Assembly (NCBI GenBank): GCA_964491665.1
Contig: CAZBII010000006.1
Span: 3,354-67,353 of the forward strand
Source: Ch67 sp964491665
GTDB taxonomy: Bacteria > Pseudomonadota > Gammaproteobacteria > Pseudomonadales > Ketobacteraceae
DNA: 64,000 nucleotides
Reading direction: 5' to 3'
In this document: positions 1 to 8,826 of the stretch, one piece after another
Numbering within the stretch: the first letter of the stretch is position 1
Layout of the letters: each line of letters starts with the position of its first letter
The notes under the pieces: generated by a model
What the model was told of the DNA's origin: nothing
Database searches by the model: none
The model's input: only the letters and a program-made list of their open reading frames with translations
Position numbers and translations under genes: made by a program

Positions 1-2145
1 TATCAGAAGCTGATGAATAATGTCATCAAGCAAGGTGTCAAAACCAAAGTGCTGATGCTGTCGGCCACGCCCGTCAACAATCGCTTTTCCGATCTGCGCA
101 ACCAGTTGGCGCTGGCTTATGAAGGCGATCCCGACAACCTCAACAACAAACTGCGCACACAGAAGGATCTTGAACGCATCTTTCGCCGTGCCCAGGAAGC
201 CTTCAATAACTGGTCGAACCTGCCACCGGAACAACGCAACACCGCCGCCATCCTGAATGCGCTGGATTTCGATTTCTTTGAGCTACTGGACAGCGTCACC
301 ATTGCCCGCTCGCGCAAACATATCCAGACCTTTTACGACACGGCGGACATTGGCCAGTTTCCGGAACGGCGCAAGCCCCTGTCCTATCACTGCCCGCTCA
401 CTCATCGCGGCGACGTCATCGGCTTCAACGAAATCTTCAACCGCCTGACCACGCTCAAGCTGTCCGTCTACGCCCCCATCAGTTATATCCAGCCCAGCCG
501 TATCCGATTTTATGAAGATCGCTACGACACCTTGGTGGAAGGCGGCAAAAGCAGATTCCGTCAGGCCGACCGCGAACAAAGCCTGAAAAACCTGATGACG
601 GTGAACCTGCTCAAGCGGCTGGAAAGCTCGGTCGCTGCCTTCCGCCTCACGTTGCGCGGCTTGCAGCAAAACCACATCAACACACTGGAACGCATCGATC
701 GTTTTCAGGCAACCGGCACCGACAGCGGCTTTGCCGATGTCAGCGCCGCGTTTGAAGACGTGGATTTTGACGAAGAAGACTTCCCCACCCCCGGCGACGC
801 CACCATCGGCAAAAAAATCCAGATCAACCTGGCAGACATGGATCTGCCCTCCTGGCAGCACGATCTGAACACCGATCTGGTGATCATCGAATCCCTGCTG
901 GAAGAAATGGACAAAATCAACCCGGCGGAAGATGCCAAGCTGCAACACCTGAAAGCCCACATTCACAACAAGCTGGCCAATCCCATCAATCCCGGCAACA
1001 GGAAGGTGCTGATCTTCACCGCCTTTGCCGACACCGCCAATTACCTGTACGACAATCTGGCCGCCAGCCTGCAGCAAACCCACCAGCTGCACACCGCGCG
1101 CGTATCCGGCGGCGAGCCACCCAAGTCCACGCTGCGCTCCAGTGTCCATCCGAAACAGGGCTTTGATTTTCAGTCCGTGCTCACCCTGTTTTCACCGCGC
1201 TCGAAAGAAAAACGCGCCATCCTGCCCAACGAACCGGGTGAAATCGACATTTTGATCGGCACCGACTGCATCTCTGAAGGCCAGAACCTGCAGGACTGCG
1301 ATTACCTGATCAACTACGACATACACTGGAACCCCGTGCGCATCATCCAGCGCTTTGGCCGTGTCGATCGTATCGGCTCACAGAATCGCGTGATCCAGCT
1401 GGTGAACTACTGGCCCGACATCACACTGGATGAATACATCAACCTGAAAGAGCGGGTGGAAAACCGCATGGTGATCGCCGATGTGGTGGCCACCGGCGAC
1501 GACAATGTGCTGGTGAGCCAATCCCACGACGTTGCCTACCGCAAGGAACAGTTGCGCCGCCTGCAGGACGAAGTGATCGAAATGGAAGACCTGAAAACCG
1601 GCGTCGCCATTACCGATCTGGGCCTGAATGACTTTCGCATGGACCTGCTCAACCACATCAAGGCCAATGGCGATCTGGCCAGCGTGCCCAATGGCCTGCA
1701 CGCCGTGGTGCCCGCCGCGCCTGATAAGGGCCTGCCACCGGGCGTGATCTTTGCCCTGCGCAATCGCAATCACGGCGTGAATATCGAACAGCAAAACCGC
1801 CTGCACCCCTACTACCTGATCTACATGGCGCAGGATGGCACCACCGTGATTCCCCACACCGATGTGAAACGCCTGCTGGATCTGGTGCGCCTGGCGTGTC
1901 GGGGCAATGCCGAACCGCTGGCCGAAGCGTGCCGCCACTTCAACACCGCCACCGACGACGGCCGTGACATGCGCGCCTATTCTGCTCTGCTGGACGACGC
2001 CATCCGCGCCATGATTGATCTGAAAACCGAAAAGGACATCGACAGCCTGTTCAGCGGCGGCCGCACCAGCGCTCTCACCCACACCATCGCCGGGCTGGAC
2101 GATTTCGAACTGATCGCCTTTCTGGTGGTGCAGGCCACGGCATGA
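1..2145 (+). CDS. SNF2-type helicase of a restriction-modification-like defence cluster, 5' end cut by window
   Basis: The frame is open from the first base, so the N-terminal part, including the Walker A and DEAH motifs, lies outside the window. What remains holds the LSATP motif (bases 58-72) and a complete helicase C domain. That domain includes KVLIFTAF (about base 1003), GTDCISEGQNL (about 1258) and QRFGRVDRIGS (about 1348), which are motifs IV to VI of SF2/SNF2 enzymes. The role is probably ATP-driven translocation on DNA for the methylase and nuclease encoded downstream. The stop overlaps the next start by four bases (ATGA), which implies translational coupling. The family is clear; the exact role in defence is inferred from the neighbours. 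Confidence 0.88.
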   Translation, partial: YQKLMNNVIKQGVKTKVLMLSATPVNNRFSDLRNQLALAYEGDPDNLNNKLRTQKDLERIFRRAQEAFNNWSNLPPEQRNTAAILNALDFDFFELLDSVTIARSRKHIQTFYDTADIGQFPERRKPLSYHCPLTHRGDVIGFNEIFNRLTTLKLSVYAPISYIQPSRIRFYEDRYDTLVEGGKSRFRQADREQSLKNLMTVNLLKRLESSVAAFRLTLRGLQQNHINTLERIDRFQATGTDSGFADVSAAFEDVDFDEEDFPTPGDATIGKKIQINLADMDLPSWQHDLNTDLVIIESLLEEMDKINPAEDAKLQHLKAHIHNKLANPINPGNRKVLIFTAFADTANYLYDNLAASLQQTHQLHTARVSGGEPPKSTLRSSVHPKQGFDFQSVLTLFSPRSKEKRAILPNEPGEIDILIGTDCISEGQNLQDCDYLINYDIHWNPVRIIQRFGRVDRIGSQNRVIQLVNYWPDITLDEYINLKERVENRMVIADVVATGDDNVLVSQSHDVAYRKEQLRRLQDEVIEMEDLKTGVAITDLGLNDFRMDLLNHIKANGDLASVPNGLHAVVPAAPDKGLPPGVIFALRNRNHGVNIEQQNRLHPYYLIYMAQDGTTVIPHTDVKRLLDLVRLACRGNAEPLAEACRHFNTATDDGRDMRAYSALLDDAIRAMIDLKTEKDIDSLFSGGRTSALTHTIAGLDDFELIAFLVVQATA

Positions 2146-2834
2146 CAGCCACCCCGCAAACCAACCCGCTGTTTGCCTACCCCGCGCAAGCCGCGTTTCA
2201 CAAACCCGTGCCCAAAACCAAAATCTACCAGCACGGCCGCCCCGGCCAGCGTGTGCGCGACCTGTTCGTGGCGCAGGTGGACCAGATCGAATGGCAATAC
2301 AAACTGGCGCCGGAAACCCTCAACCTGCCCGCCAGCCCCGCCGTGCCGGAAATCCAGATCTTTGCCATCCATCTGCGCGGCCCCACGCTGAACGACGACG
2401 TGCTGCGCTGCATCGACAAGGCCATCCCCCTGCCCATCCTGTTCCACCTGCTGCATGGCGATCAGGTGCGGGTGGCCGCCGCCTACAAGCGCCCCAGCGA
2501 GGCCGATAAAAAGCAGTGGGTGATCAGCCCCGTGTTTGCCGGCCCCTGGCAAGCGGCCACTGAACAGCGCGCCCCGTTGCCCCTGGCCCTGAATCTGGAA
2601 GGGCTGTACACCCAACTGCTGCAACCCCTGCTGCCCTGGCCCGCCCGCCCCGGCGAAACGCTGAAGGCGCAAATCGAGCGCATCGAACAGATCCGCCAGC
2701 AGCAACAGGAAATCCGCACGCTGGAAACCCGCATGGCCAGCGAAACCCAGTTCAATCGCAAAGTTGGGTACAATGCCCGGCTACGCGAACTGAAACGTCA
2801 ACTTTCTGCACTGAGCGACCCATGGAAAAACTGA
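2142..2834 (+). CDS. DUF4391-family protein
   Basis: This is a 230-residue protein without known catalytic motifs. Conserved-looking features match the DUF4391 family: a KTKIY segment near residue 26, an IEWQYKLAPETLNLP stretch near residue 47, an EIQIFAIHL strand, and an IDKAIPLPILFHL segment near residue 90. The last 50 residues are rich in Q, E, K and R and are likely a coiled coil. It starts in the stop codon of the helicase gene and ends 13 bases inside the methylase gene, so all three are likely co-translated. DUF4391 proteins commonly sit between an SNF2 helicase and a Mod-like methylase; their biochemical role is unknown. An adaptor role is inferred only. Confidence 0.8.
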   Translation: MTATPQTNPLFAYPAQAAFHKPVPKTKIYQHGRPGQRVRDLFVAQVDQIEWQYKLAPETLNLPASPAVPEIQIFAIHLRGPTLNDDVLRCIDKAIPLPILFHLLHGDQVRVAAAYKRPSEADKKQWVISPVFAGPWQAATEQRAPLPLALNLEGLYTQLLQPLLPWPARPGETLKAQIERIEQIRQQQQEIRTLETRMASETQFNRKVGYNARLRELKRQLSALSDPWKN

Positions 2835-4723
2835 AGCTGCACACCCCCAACTTCACGCAAGAGAACATCGCTAAGCTGGCGGAACTGTTCCCCAACTGCG
2901 TCACCGAGGCGCGGGATGAAAAGGGCAATCTCAAAAGAGCCATCGACTTTGATCTGCTGCGGCAGGAACTGTCGGGCCAGATCGTGGAAGGGCCGCAGGA
3001 ACGCTATCAGTTGAACTGGCCCGGCAAGAAGGAAGCGCTGCTGACGGCGAATGCGCCGATTGCCAAGACCTTGCGGCCGTGCCGGGAAGAGAGTGTGAAT
3101 TTTGATACCACGAAGAACCTGTTTATCGAAGGGGACAACCTGGATGCGTTGAAGCTGTTGCAGGAGACGTATCTGAATCAGGTGAAAATGATTTATATCG
3201 ATCCGCCGTATAACACGGGGAATGATTTTGTATACGAAGATGATTTTTCAGAAAGTACAGATGAATATTTTATCCGTTCAAATCAGATCGATGTTGAAGG
3301 CGGGCGATTGGTAGCAAATCCGGAAACAAATGGCCGATTTCATTCAGATTGGATGTCAATGATTTATTCGCGTTTGAAGCTTGCGAGGAACTTGCTTTGC
3401 GAGGATGGACTCATTTTTATTAGTATCGATGATGTGGAAGTTGCCAATTTACGACGGTGCTGCGATGAAATATTTGGTGAAGCCAACTTCGTTGCTCAAA
3501 TTGCTTGGGAGAAACGTTACACGCGCTCCAATAATGCCAAACGATTCTATTCGTTGAAAGACAATATCGTGGTATTCAGGAAATCTGAGAAGCTGGAGAC
3601 TATTAAAGAGAAAAGATCTGAGAAAGCAGACTCCAGTTATAGAAATCCTGATAATGATCCGAAAGGCCCTTGGACAACCTCGTCGTATGTAAACCCCGCG
3701 ACTAAAGAAGCGCGTCCGAATTTAGTCTATGGTATCAAGAATCCAATTACTGGAAGAATTGTCGATCATCCAACACACGCATGGAAATATGGGCAATCCG
3801 AACACAAATCTCATGTTGAGAGTAACCGACTTTGGTGGGGTAGCGATGGCTCTGCTGAGTTTCCAAGGTTAAAGATCTATTTGTCGGAGCAGGTTGGCGG
3901 CATGGTTCCAATTGATGTTTGGGATTATAAATCTTCTGGAACAACGGATGAGGGTGGTGCCGAAATTAAGGAACTATTCAATGCGGCAATCTTCGATACG
4001 CCCAAACCTACAAAACTTGTTCGACGAATGCTTGGGATTGCTTCCCCAGGAATTGGCGATGAAATTGTTGTCGATTTTTTTGCAGGTTCATGCACAACTG
4101 CTGTCGCGGTAATGGCACAGAATGCCGAAGACGGCGGAAAAAGGAGATGTATATCTGTACAAATTCCTGAAGCTACTAACAAAGAATCTATTGCATTCCA
4201 CCAAGGATTTAAGAGCATTTCGAATATATCAAAAGAACGCCTCCGCCGCGCCGGCAAAAAAATCAAGGAAGAAAGCGCCGACAAGCCCGGCATCGATCAA
4301 CTCGATATCGGCTTCCGCGTCCTCAAGATCGACACCTCCAACATGAAAGACGTGTACTACACACCCGACAATTTCCAGCAGGACGACCTGCTGGATCAGG
4401 TCAGCAATATCCGCGAGGACAGAACCCCGGAAGACCTGCTGTTCCAGGTGCTGCTGGACTGGGGCGTGGATCTGGCCCTGCCCATCCACCGCGAAACCAT
4501 CGCCGGCAAAACCGTATTCTTCGTCGATGGCAGCGACAAACACATGGCGCTGGCCGCCTGCTTCGATCAAGGCATCGACGAAGACTTCGTCAAACAACTG
4601 GCAACCCGCCAGCCTCTGCGCGTGGTGTTCCGCGACGATGGCTTCGCCACCGACAGCGTGAAGATCAATGTGGAACAGATTTTCAAACTGCTGTCGCCCA
4701 GTACCGATGTGAAATCCATTTAA
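2822..4723 (+). CDS. Type III-like (beta-class) adenine DNA methyltransferase, Mod subunit
   Basis: The protein has 633 residues. The catalytic motif IV, DPPYNTG, is at residues 127-133. The AdoMet-binding motif I, FFAGSC followed by TT, is at 419-426. Motif IV before motif I with the recognition domain between them is the beta-class order of EcoP1/EcoP15-type Mod subunits. Motif I has Cys424 where the commonest form has Gly; small-residue variants occur in this family, so activity is still expected. Bases about 3230-4240, which cover the recognition domain and motif I, are visibly richer in A and T than the flanks. The product should methylate adenine in a short non-palindromic site and protect the host from the Res-like nuclease downstream. 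Confidence 0.9.
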   Translation: MEKLKLHTPNFTQENIAKLAELFPNCVTEARDEKGNLKRAIDFDLLRQELSGQIVEGPQERYQLNWPGKKEALLTANAPIAKTLRPCREESVNFDTTKNLFIEGDNLDALKLLQETYLNQVKMIYIDPPYNTGNDFVYEDDFSESTDEYFIRSNQIDVEGGRLVANPETNGRFHSDWMSMIYSRLKLARNLLCEDGLIFISIDDVEVANLRRCCDEIFGEANFVAQIAWEKRYTRSNNAKRFYSLKDNIVVFRKSEKLETIKEKRSEKADSSYRNPDNDPKGPWTTSSYVNPATKEARPNLVYGIKNPITGRIVDHPTHAWKYGQSEHKSHVESNRLWWGSDGSAEFPRLKIYLSEQVGGMVPIDVWDYKSSGTTDEGGAEIKELFNAAIFDTPKPTKLVRRMLGIASPGIGDEIVVDFFAGSCTTAVAVMAQNAEDGGKRRCISVQIPEATNKESIAFHQGFKSISNISKERLRRAGKKIKEESADKPGIDQLDIGFRVLKIDTSNMKDVYYTPDNFQQDDLLDQVSNIREDRTPEDLLFQVLLDWGVDLALPIHRETIAGKTVFFVDGSDKHMALAACFDQGIDEDFVKQLATRQPLRVVFRDDGFATDSVKINVEQIFKLLSPSTDVKSI

Positions 4724-4744
4724 ACCCAGGAAGGGAGTTCCGAC

Positions 4745-5596
4745 ATGGACAAGCAACTGATGCTGTCATTGCAGCAACAACTGGATCGTCTGGCGCAGTC
4801 GGTGCCGGACGAAAACATTGAATTCTGGTTCGCACGGGATCTGCAGGAGCCGTTGGGTTATGCCCGCTGGGAGAACTTTTCCAGCACAGTCGAGAAAGCC
4901 ATACTCTCATGCAAAACAACAGGTTATGGCCCGGAAGACCATTTTCGTGGCGTCACGAAAATGGTCCCTTTGGGCAGCGGTTCGGAGCGCGAAATCGATG
5001 ATTTTATGCTCACCCGTTATGCCTGCTACCTGATTGCCCAGAACGGCGATCCCCGCAAGCCTCCCATTGCCTTTGCCCAAAGCTACTTTGCCCTGCAAAC
5101 CCGCAAGCAGGAGCTAATCGAAGAGCGCATGCGCCTGCAGGCGCGGCTGGAGGCGCGGGAACGATTGCGGGAATCGGAAAAGGCGCTGTCGCAGAACCTG
5201 TTTGAGCGTGGGGTGGGGGATGATGGCTTCGCCCGTATCCGGTCCCAAGGGGACGCGGCCCTGTTCGGGGGTAATTCCACCCAGGCCATGAAGAAGCGTT
5301 TTGGCATCGTGAAAAGCCGCCCGCTGGCGGATTTCTTGCCCACACTGACCATCGCCGCCAAGAATCTGGCCAACGAAATGACAAACCATAATGTTGAGCG
5401 GGCAGATCTGCAGGGTGAATCCGCCATAACCACCGAGCATGTGCAGAACAACTTGAGCGTGCGTGACATGCTGGCCCAGCGGGGCATCAAGCCGGAGGAA
5501 CTGCCACCGGAAGAGGACATCCGCAAGCTGGAACGGCGGGTAAAGTCCGAAGACAAGAAAATTGGTAAGGATATTCCCCGCCTGCCCAGCGATTGA
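4745..5596 (+). CDS. dinD: DinD-like DNA-damage-inducible family protein (BRO-N-like)
   Basis: This 283-residue protein matches the DinD family. It has an N-terminal BRO/KilA-like segment (FWFARDLQEPLGYARWENF, about residues 28-46), the DDFMLTRYACYLIAQNGD segment near residue 81, and a charged helical stretch near 120-145. Conserved blocks ALFGGNSTQAMKK and FLPTLTIAAKNLANEMTNHN follow. A good ribosome site (AGGAAGG) precedes the ATG. In E. coli DinD inhibits RecA filament activity and is SOS-induced. I saw no LexA box in the 21-base gap before the gene, so here it is probably expressed with the methylase operon. It may act as an accessory or regulator of the defence cluster; that is inference. 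Confidence 0.83.
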   Translation: MDKQLMLSLQQQLDRLAQSVPDENIEFWFARDLQEPLGYARWENFSSTVEKAILSCKTTGYGPEDHFRGVTKMVPLGSGSEREIDDFMLTRYACYLIAQNGDPRKPPIAFAQSYFALQTRKQELIEERMRLQARLEARERLRESEKALSQNLFERGVGDDGFARIRSQGDAALFGGNSTQAMKKRFGIVKSRPLADFLPTLTIAAKNLANEMTNHNVERADLQGESAITTEHVQNNLSVRDMLAQRGIKPEELPPEEDIRKLERRVKSEDKKIGKDIPRLPSD

Positions 5597-5680
5597 GGGC
5601 GGCAAATGCAGATAAGAAATGTCGGCTTGCAGATTAAATGCAGAATAAAACGGCTGGCTGCTCCCTTCGGACACCCGGCT

Positions 5681-5714
5681 TTGTGGAGCGTAAAACCCGT
5701 TTCACGCTCCACAA
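5681..5714. terminator. Perfect 11-bp inverted repeat between dinD and res
   Basis: TTGTGGAGCGT at 5681-5691 is matched by its exact reverse complement at 5704-5714, with a 12-base loop. The half-element CTCCACAA recurs at 5737-5744. There is no T-run after the stem, so it is either a weak terminator or attenuator, or a protein-binding site controlling the nuclease gene. It lies in the 209-base gap (5597-5805) that separates res from the methylase part of the cluster. No gene was seen in this gap. Confidence 0.5.
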
Positions 5715-5805
5715 GATCCGTAGCGGAGTCCACAGGCTCCACAAACATAAGGCTTGGGGCCAGCCCCGCCACCCCTGATTAACAATTAGACACCGTGGTT
5801 CCGCG

Positions 5806-8800
5806 ATGAAATTGAAGTTCAAAACCCAGCCCTACCAGACCCAGGCCGTGGAAGCAGTGGCCGATTGCTTTGCCGGGCAACCCTTTCATACCGGCATCCA
5901 GTACCGGATCGACCCCGGCCGGGCCGCTAGTGGAGTGCCACAACAGCAGATGCTGGATGACGCCGGGTTCCGCAACCACGATATTGCCCTGCCACCGGCC
6001 GACCTGCTGAAAAACATCCAGACTGTGCAACGGCGGCAGAACCTGCCCATTTCCAGCGAACTGGTGGCCAGCAAGCCCTGCCGGATCAATCTGGATATCG
6101 AGATGGAAACTGGCACCGGCAAAACCTACTGCTACATCAAAACCATCTTTGAGCTGAACAAGCGCTATGGCTGGAGCAAGTTCATTATCGTGGTGCCCAG
6201 CATTGCGATCCGCGAAGGGGTGTACAAGTCGCTGGATATTACAGCCGATCATTTTCTGGAGGCCTATGGCAAGAAGGTGCGCGGCTTTATCTACAATTCC
6301 AAACAGCTGCACAATCTGGAAAGTTTTTCCTCCGATGCCAGCATCAATGTGATGGTCATTAACGTGCAGGCGTTCAATGCCACCGGCAAGGACAACCGCC
6401 GCATTTATGAAGAGCTGGATGATTTCCAATCGCGCCGGCCCATTGATGTGATCGCCCGCAACCAGCCAATTCTGATCCTGGACGAACCGCAAAAAATGGA
6501 AGGCGGCAAAACGCTGGATTCGCTGAAGAACTTCAATCCGCTGATGATTCTGCGCTATTCCGCCACCCACAAAACCACCCACAACAAGATTCACCGCCTG
6601 GATGCGCTGGATGCCTATAACCAGAAGCTGGTGAAAAAAATTGCCGTGCGCGGTATCACCATGAAGGGGTTGAGCGGCGCGAATCCTTACCTGTTTGTGG
6701 AGTCCATCGAAGTTTCCACCAACAAGCCGCCCGTGGCGCGGGCGGAAATCGAAATCAAGCAAAACAGTGGCATCAAGCGCGTGCTGCGCAAACTGGGCCG
6801 CAATGACAATTTGTTTGATCTGTCCGGTGGGCTGGATCAGTACAAAGGCTTTGTCATTGCCGATATCGATGCGCGTTCCGATACTATCAGCTTCACCAAT
6901 GGCATTGAGGTACAGGTGGGCCAAGCCACTGGCGATGTGAATGAAACCGTGTTGCGCCGCATCCAGATTCGCGAAGCCATCAAAGCACATTTTGAAAAGG
7001 AACAGCGGCTGTTCGACAAGGGTATCAAGGTACTGTCGCTTTTCTTTATCGATGAAGTGGCCAAGTACCGCCAGTACGATGACAGTGGAGAACTACCCGG
7101 CGAGTACGCGCAAATATTTGAAGAAGAATACAACCAGCATCTGAATGAAGTGCTGACGCTGGAGGACACCGCCTATAACCGTTACCTGAAAGGCATAGCG
7201 ACCGCGAAAACCCATAGCGGGTATTTCTCCATTGACAAAAAATCCAAGCGGCTGGTGAATCCAGAGACCGGCAAAAAGTCTGACGAGGCGGACGATACGG
7301 ACGCCTACGACCTGATTCTGAAAGACAAGGAACGCTTGCTGTCTTTGCAGGAACCAGTTCGGTTTATCTTTTCTCACTCCGCGTTGCGTGAAGGCTGGGA
7401 CAACCCCAACGTTTTTGTGATCTGCGCTCTGAAACACAGTGACAACACCATTTCCCGCCGCCAGGAAGTAGGACGTGGCTTGCGGATATCCGTCAATCAG
7501 CTGGGTGATCGCATGGACGATCCCATGACAGTGCACCAGATCAACGTGCTGACGGTGGTGGCCAGTGAAAGCTACAAGGATTTTGTGTCGGCGCTGCAGG
7601 ATGAAACCAGCAAAGCGCTGTCTGCCCGCCCCCGCGAAGCCAACGAGGATTATTTCACTGGCAAGGTATTGAAATGCGCTGCCGGCGATATCGAAGTCAC
7701 GCCACAGATGGCAAAACAGATTTACCGCTATCTGGTGAAGAATGATTACACCGACGATGCGGATCGTATTACCCAAACCTATCACGATGCGAAAGCACAG
7801 GGTTCTGTTGCAGCATTGCCCGCCGATCTGGCACCCCATGCTGAACAGATATTCCAGCTCATCGACAGCGTGTTCAGCAATGCCATGTTGCCGGATATTG
7901 AAGATGAGCGGCGCACCAAGCCTAATCCACTGAATGCCAATTTCGAGCGGCGCGAGTTCCGCGAATTGTGGAATCGCATCAATCAAAAGGCTGCCTACAC
8001 CGTTCACTTTGAAACCGATGAACTGGTTGGCAAATGCGTATCGACTCTCGACACGGAACTGAAAGTCAGCCCCCTGCAATACATCGTGCAGCGGGGAGAG
8101 CAACTGGACCAGATTGATTACGACACGCTGAAAAATGGGGATGCCTTCAAGATACGCAACGTCGAAACCGATGCTTACCGACAGTCCATTCACACCGGCG
8201 TCAAATACGATTTGATTGGCCGTCTGGCCGGGGAAACCCAGCTGACGCGCCGGACCATCGCCGGTATTTTGCAGGGCATCAACAAAGCCGTATTCGCCCA
8301 GTACAAAACCAACCCGGAAGATTTCATCGCCAAAGCCGCACGTCTGATCAATGAGCAAAAGGCCACGGTGATTGTTGAGCACATCGCTTACGATCCCGTC
8401 GAGGACCGGCATCATCTGGATATATTCACTTCCGACAAGCCGAAAGAGGATTTCAGCAAGGCGATCAAAACAGAGCATCATATTTACGATTATGTATTCA
8501 CCGATTCATCGGTCGAGCGGAGTTTCGTGAAGGAGCTCGATGTCAGTGTTGAGGTTTCAGTGTACGCGAAACTGCCCAAGACATTTTTTATTCCCACGCC
8601 GGTGGGCAATTACAACCCGGATTGGGCGATCGCTTTTCAGGAAGGCAAAGTCAAGCACGTCTACTTTATCGCTGAAACCAAGGGTTCGATGTCAAGCATG
8701 GACCTGCGTGAGATTGAGAAGAGCAAGATTGAATGTGCCCGGAAGTTCTTTGCGAAGATTACATCCGAGCAGGTGAAATATGATGTGGTGGATAGTTATG

Positions 8801-8826
8801 GGAAGTTGATGGAACTGGTGCGCTGA
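5806..8826 (+). CDS. Type III restriction endonuclease-like helicase-nuclease, Res subunit
   Basis: The protein has 1006 residues, the usual Res length. The SF2 core shows Walker A METGTGKT (100-107), the Walker B-type box DEPQ (226-229), RYSATH (motif III) and the C-terminal helicase segment REGWDNPNVF followed by QEVGRGLR. Near the end a PD-(D/E)xK nuclease is readable: NPDW (937-940) and AETKG (956-960), giving Asp939, Glu957 and Lys959. It should cut DNA lacking the modification set by the Mod protein at 2822-4723. It is separated from dinD by 209 bases holding a strong inverted repeat, so it may have its own control. The stop codon overlaps the start of the GTPase gene by one base. Confidence 0.92.
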   Translation: MKLKFKTQPYQTQAVEAVADCFAGQPFHTGIQYRIDPGRAASGVPQQQMLDDAGFRNHDIALPPADLLKNIQTVQRRQNLPISSELVASKPCRINLDIEMETGTGKTYCYIKTIFELNKRYGWSKFIIVVPSIAIREGVYKSLDITADHFLEAYGKKVRGFIYNSKQLHNLESFSSDASINVMVINVQAFNATGKDNRRIYEELDDFQSRRPIDVIARNQPILILDEPQKMEGGKTLDSLKNFNPLMILRYSATHKTTHNKIHRLDALDAYNQKLVKKIAVRGITMKGLSGANPYLFVESIEVSTNKPPVARAEIEIKQNSGIKRVLRKLGRNDNLFDLSGGLDQYKGFVIADIDARSDTISFTNGIEVQVGQATGDVNETVLRRIQIREAIKAHFEKEQRLFDKGIKVLSLFFIDEVAKYRQYDDSGELPGEYAQIFEEEYNQHLNEVLTLEDTAYNRYLKGIATAKTHSGYFSIDKKSKRLVNPETGKKSDEADDTDAYDLILKDKERLLSLQEPVRFIFSHSALREGWDNPNVFVICALKHSDNTISRRQEVGRGLRISVNQLGDRMDDPMTVHQINVLTVVASESYKDFVSALQDETSKALSARPREANEDYFTGKVLKCAAGDIEVTPQMAKQIYRYLVKNDYTDDADRITQTYHDAKAQGSVAALPADLAPHAEQIFQLIDSVFSNAMLPDIEDERRTKPNPLNANFERREFRELWNRINQKAAYTVHFETDELVGKCVSTLDTELKVSPLQYIVQRGEQLDQIDYDTLKNGDAFKIRNVETDAYRQSIHTGVKYDLIGRLAGETQLTRRTIAGILQGINKAVFAQYKTNPEDFIAKAARLINEQKATVIVEHIAYDPVEDRHHLDIFTSDKPKEDFSKAIKTEHHIYDYVFTDSSVERSFVKELDVSVEVSVYAKLPKTFFIPTPVGNYNPDWAIAFQEGKVKHVYFIAETKGSMSSMDLREIEKSKIECARKFFAKITSEQVKYDVVDSYGKLMELVR

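Noticed and set aside
4062..4100. Inactivation of Mod by the Gly to Cys change in motif I (FAGSC)
   Set aside because: Small-residue variants at this place are found in type III-like Mod proteins, and the rest of the motifs are intact, so loss of activity is not supported.
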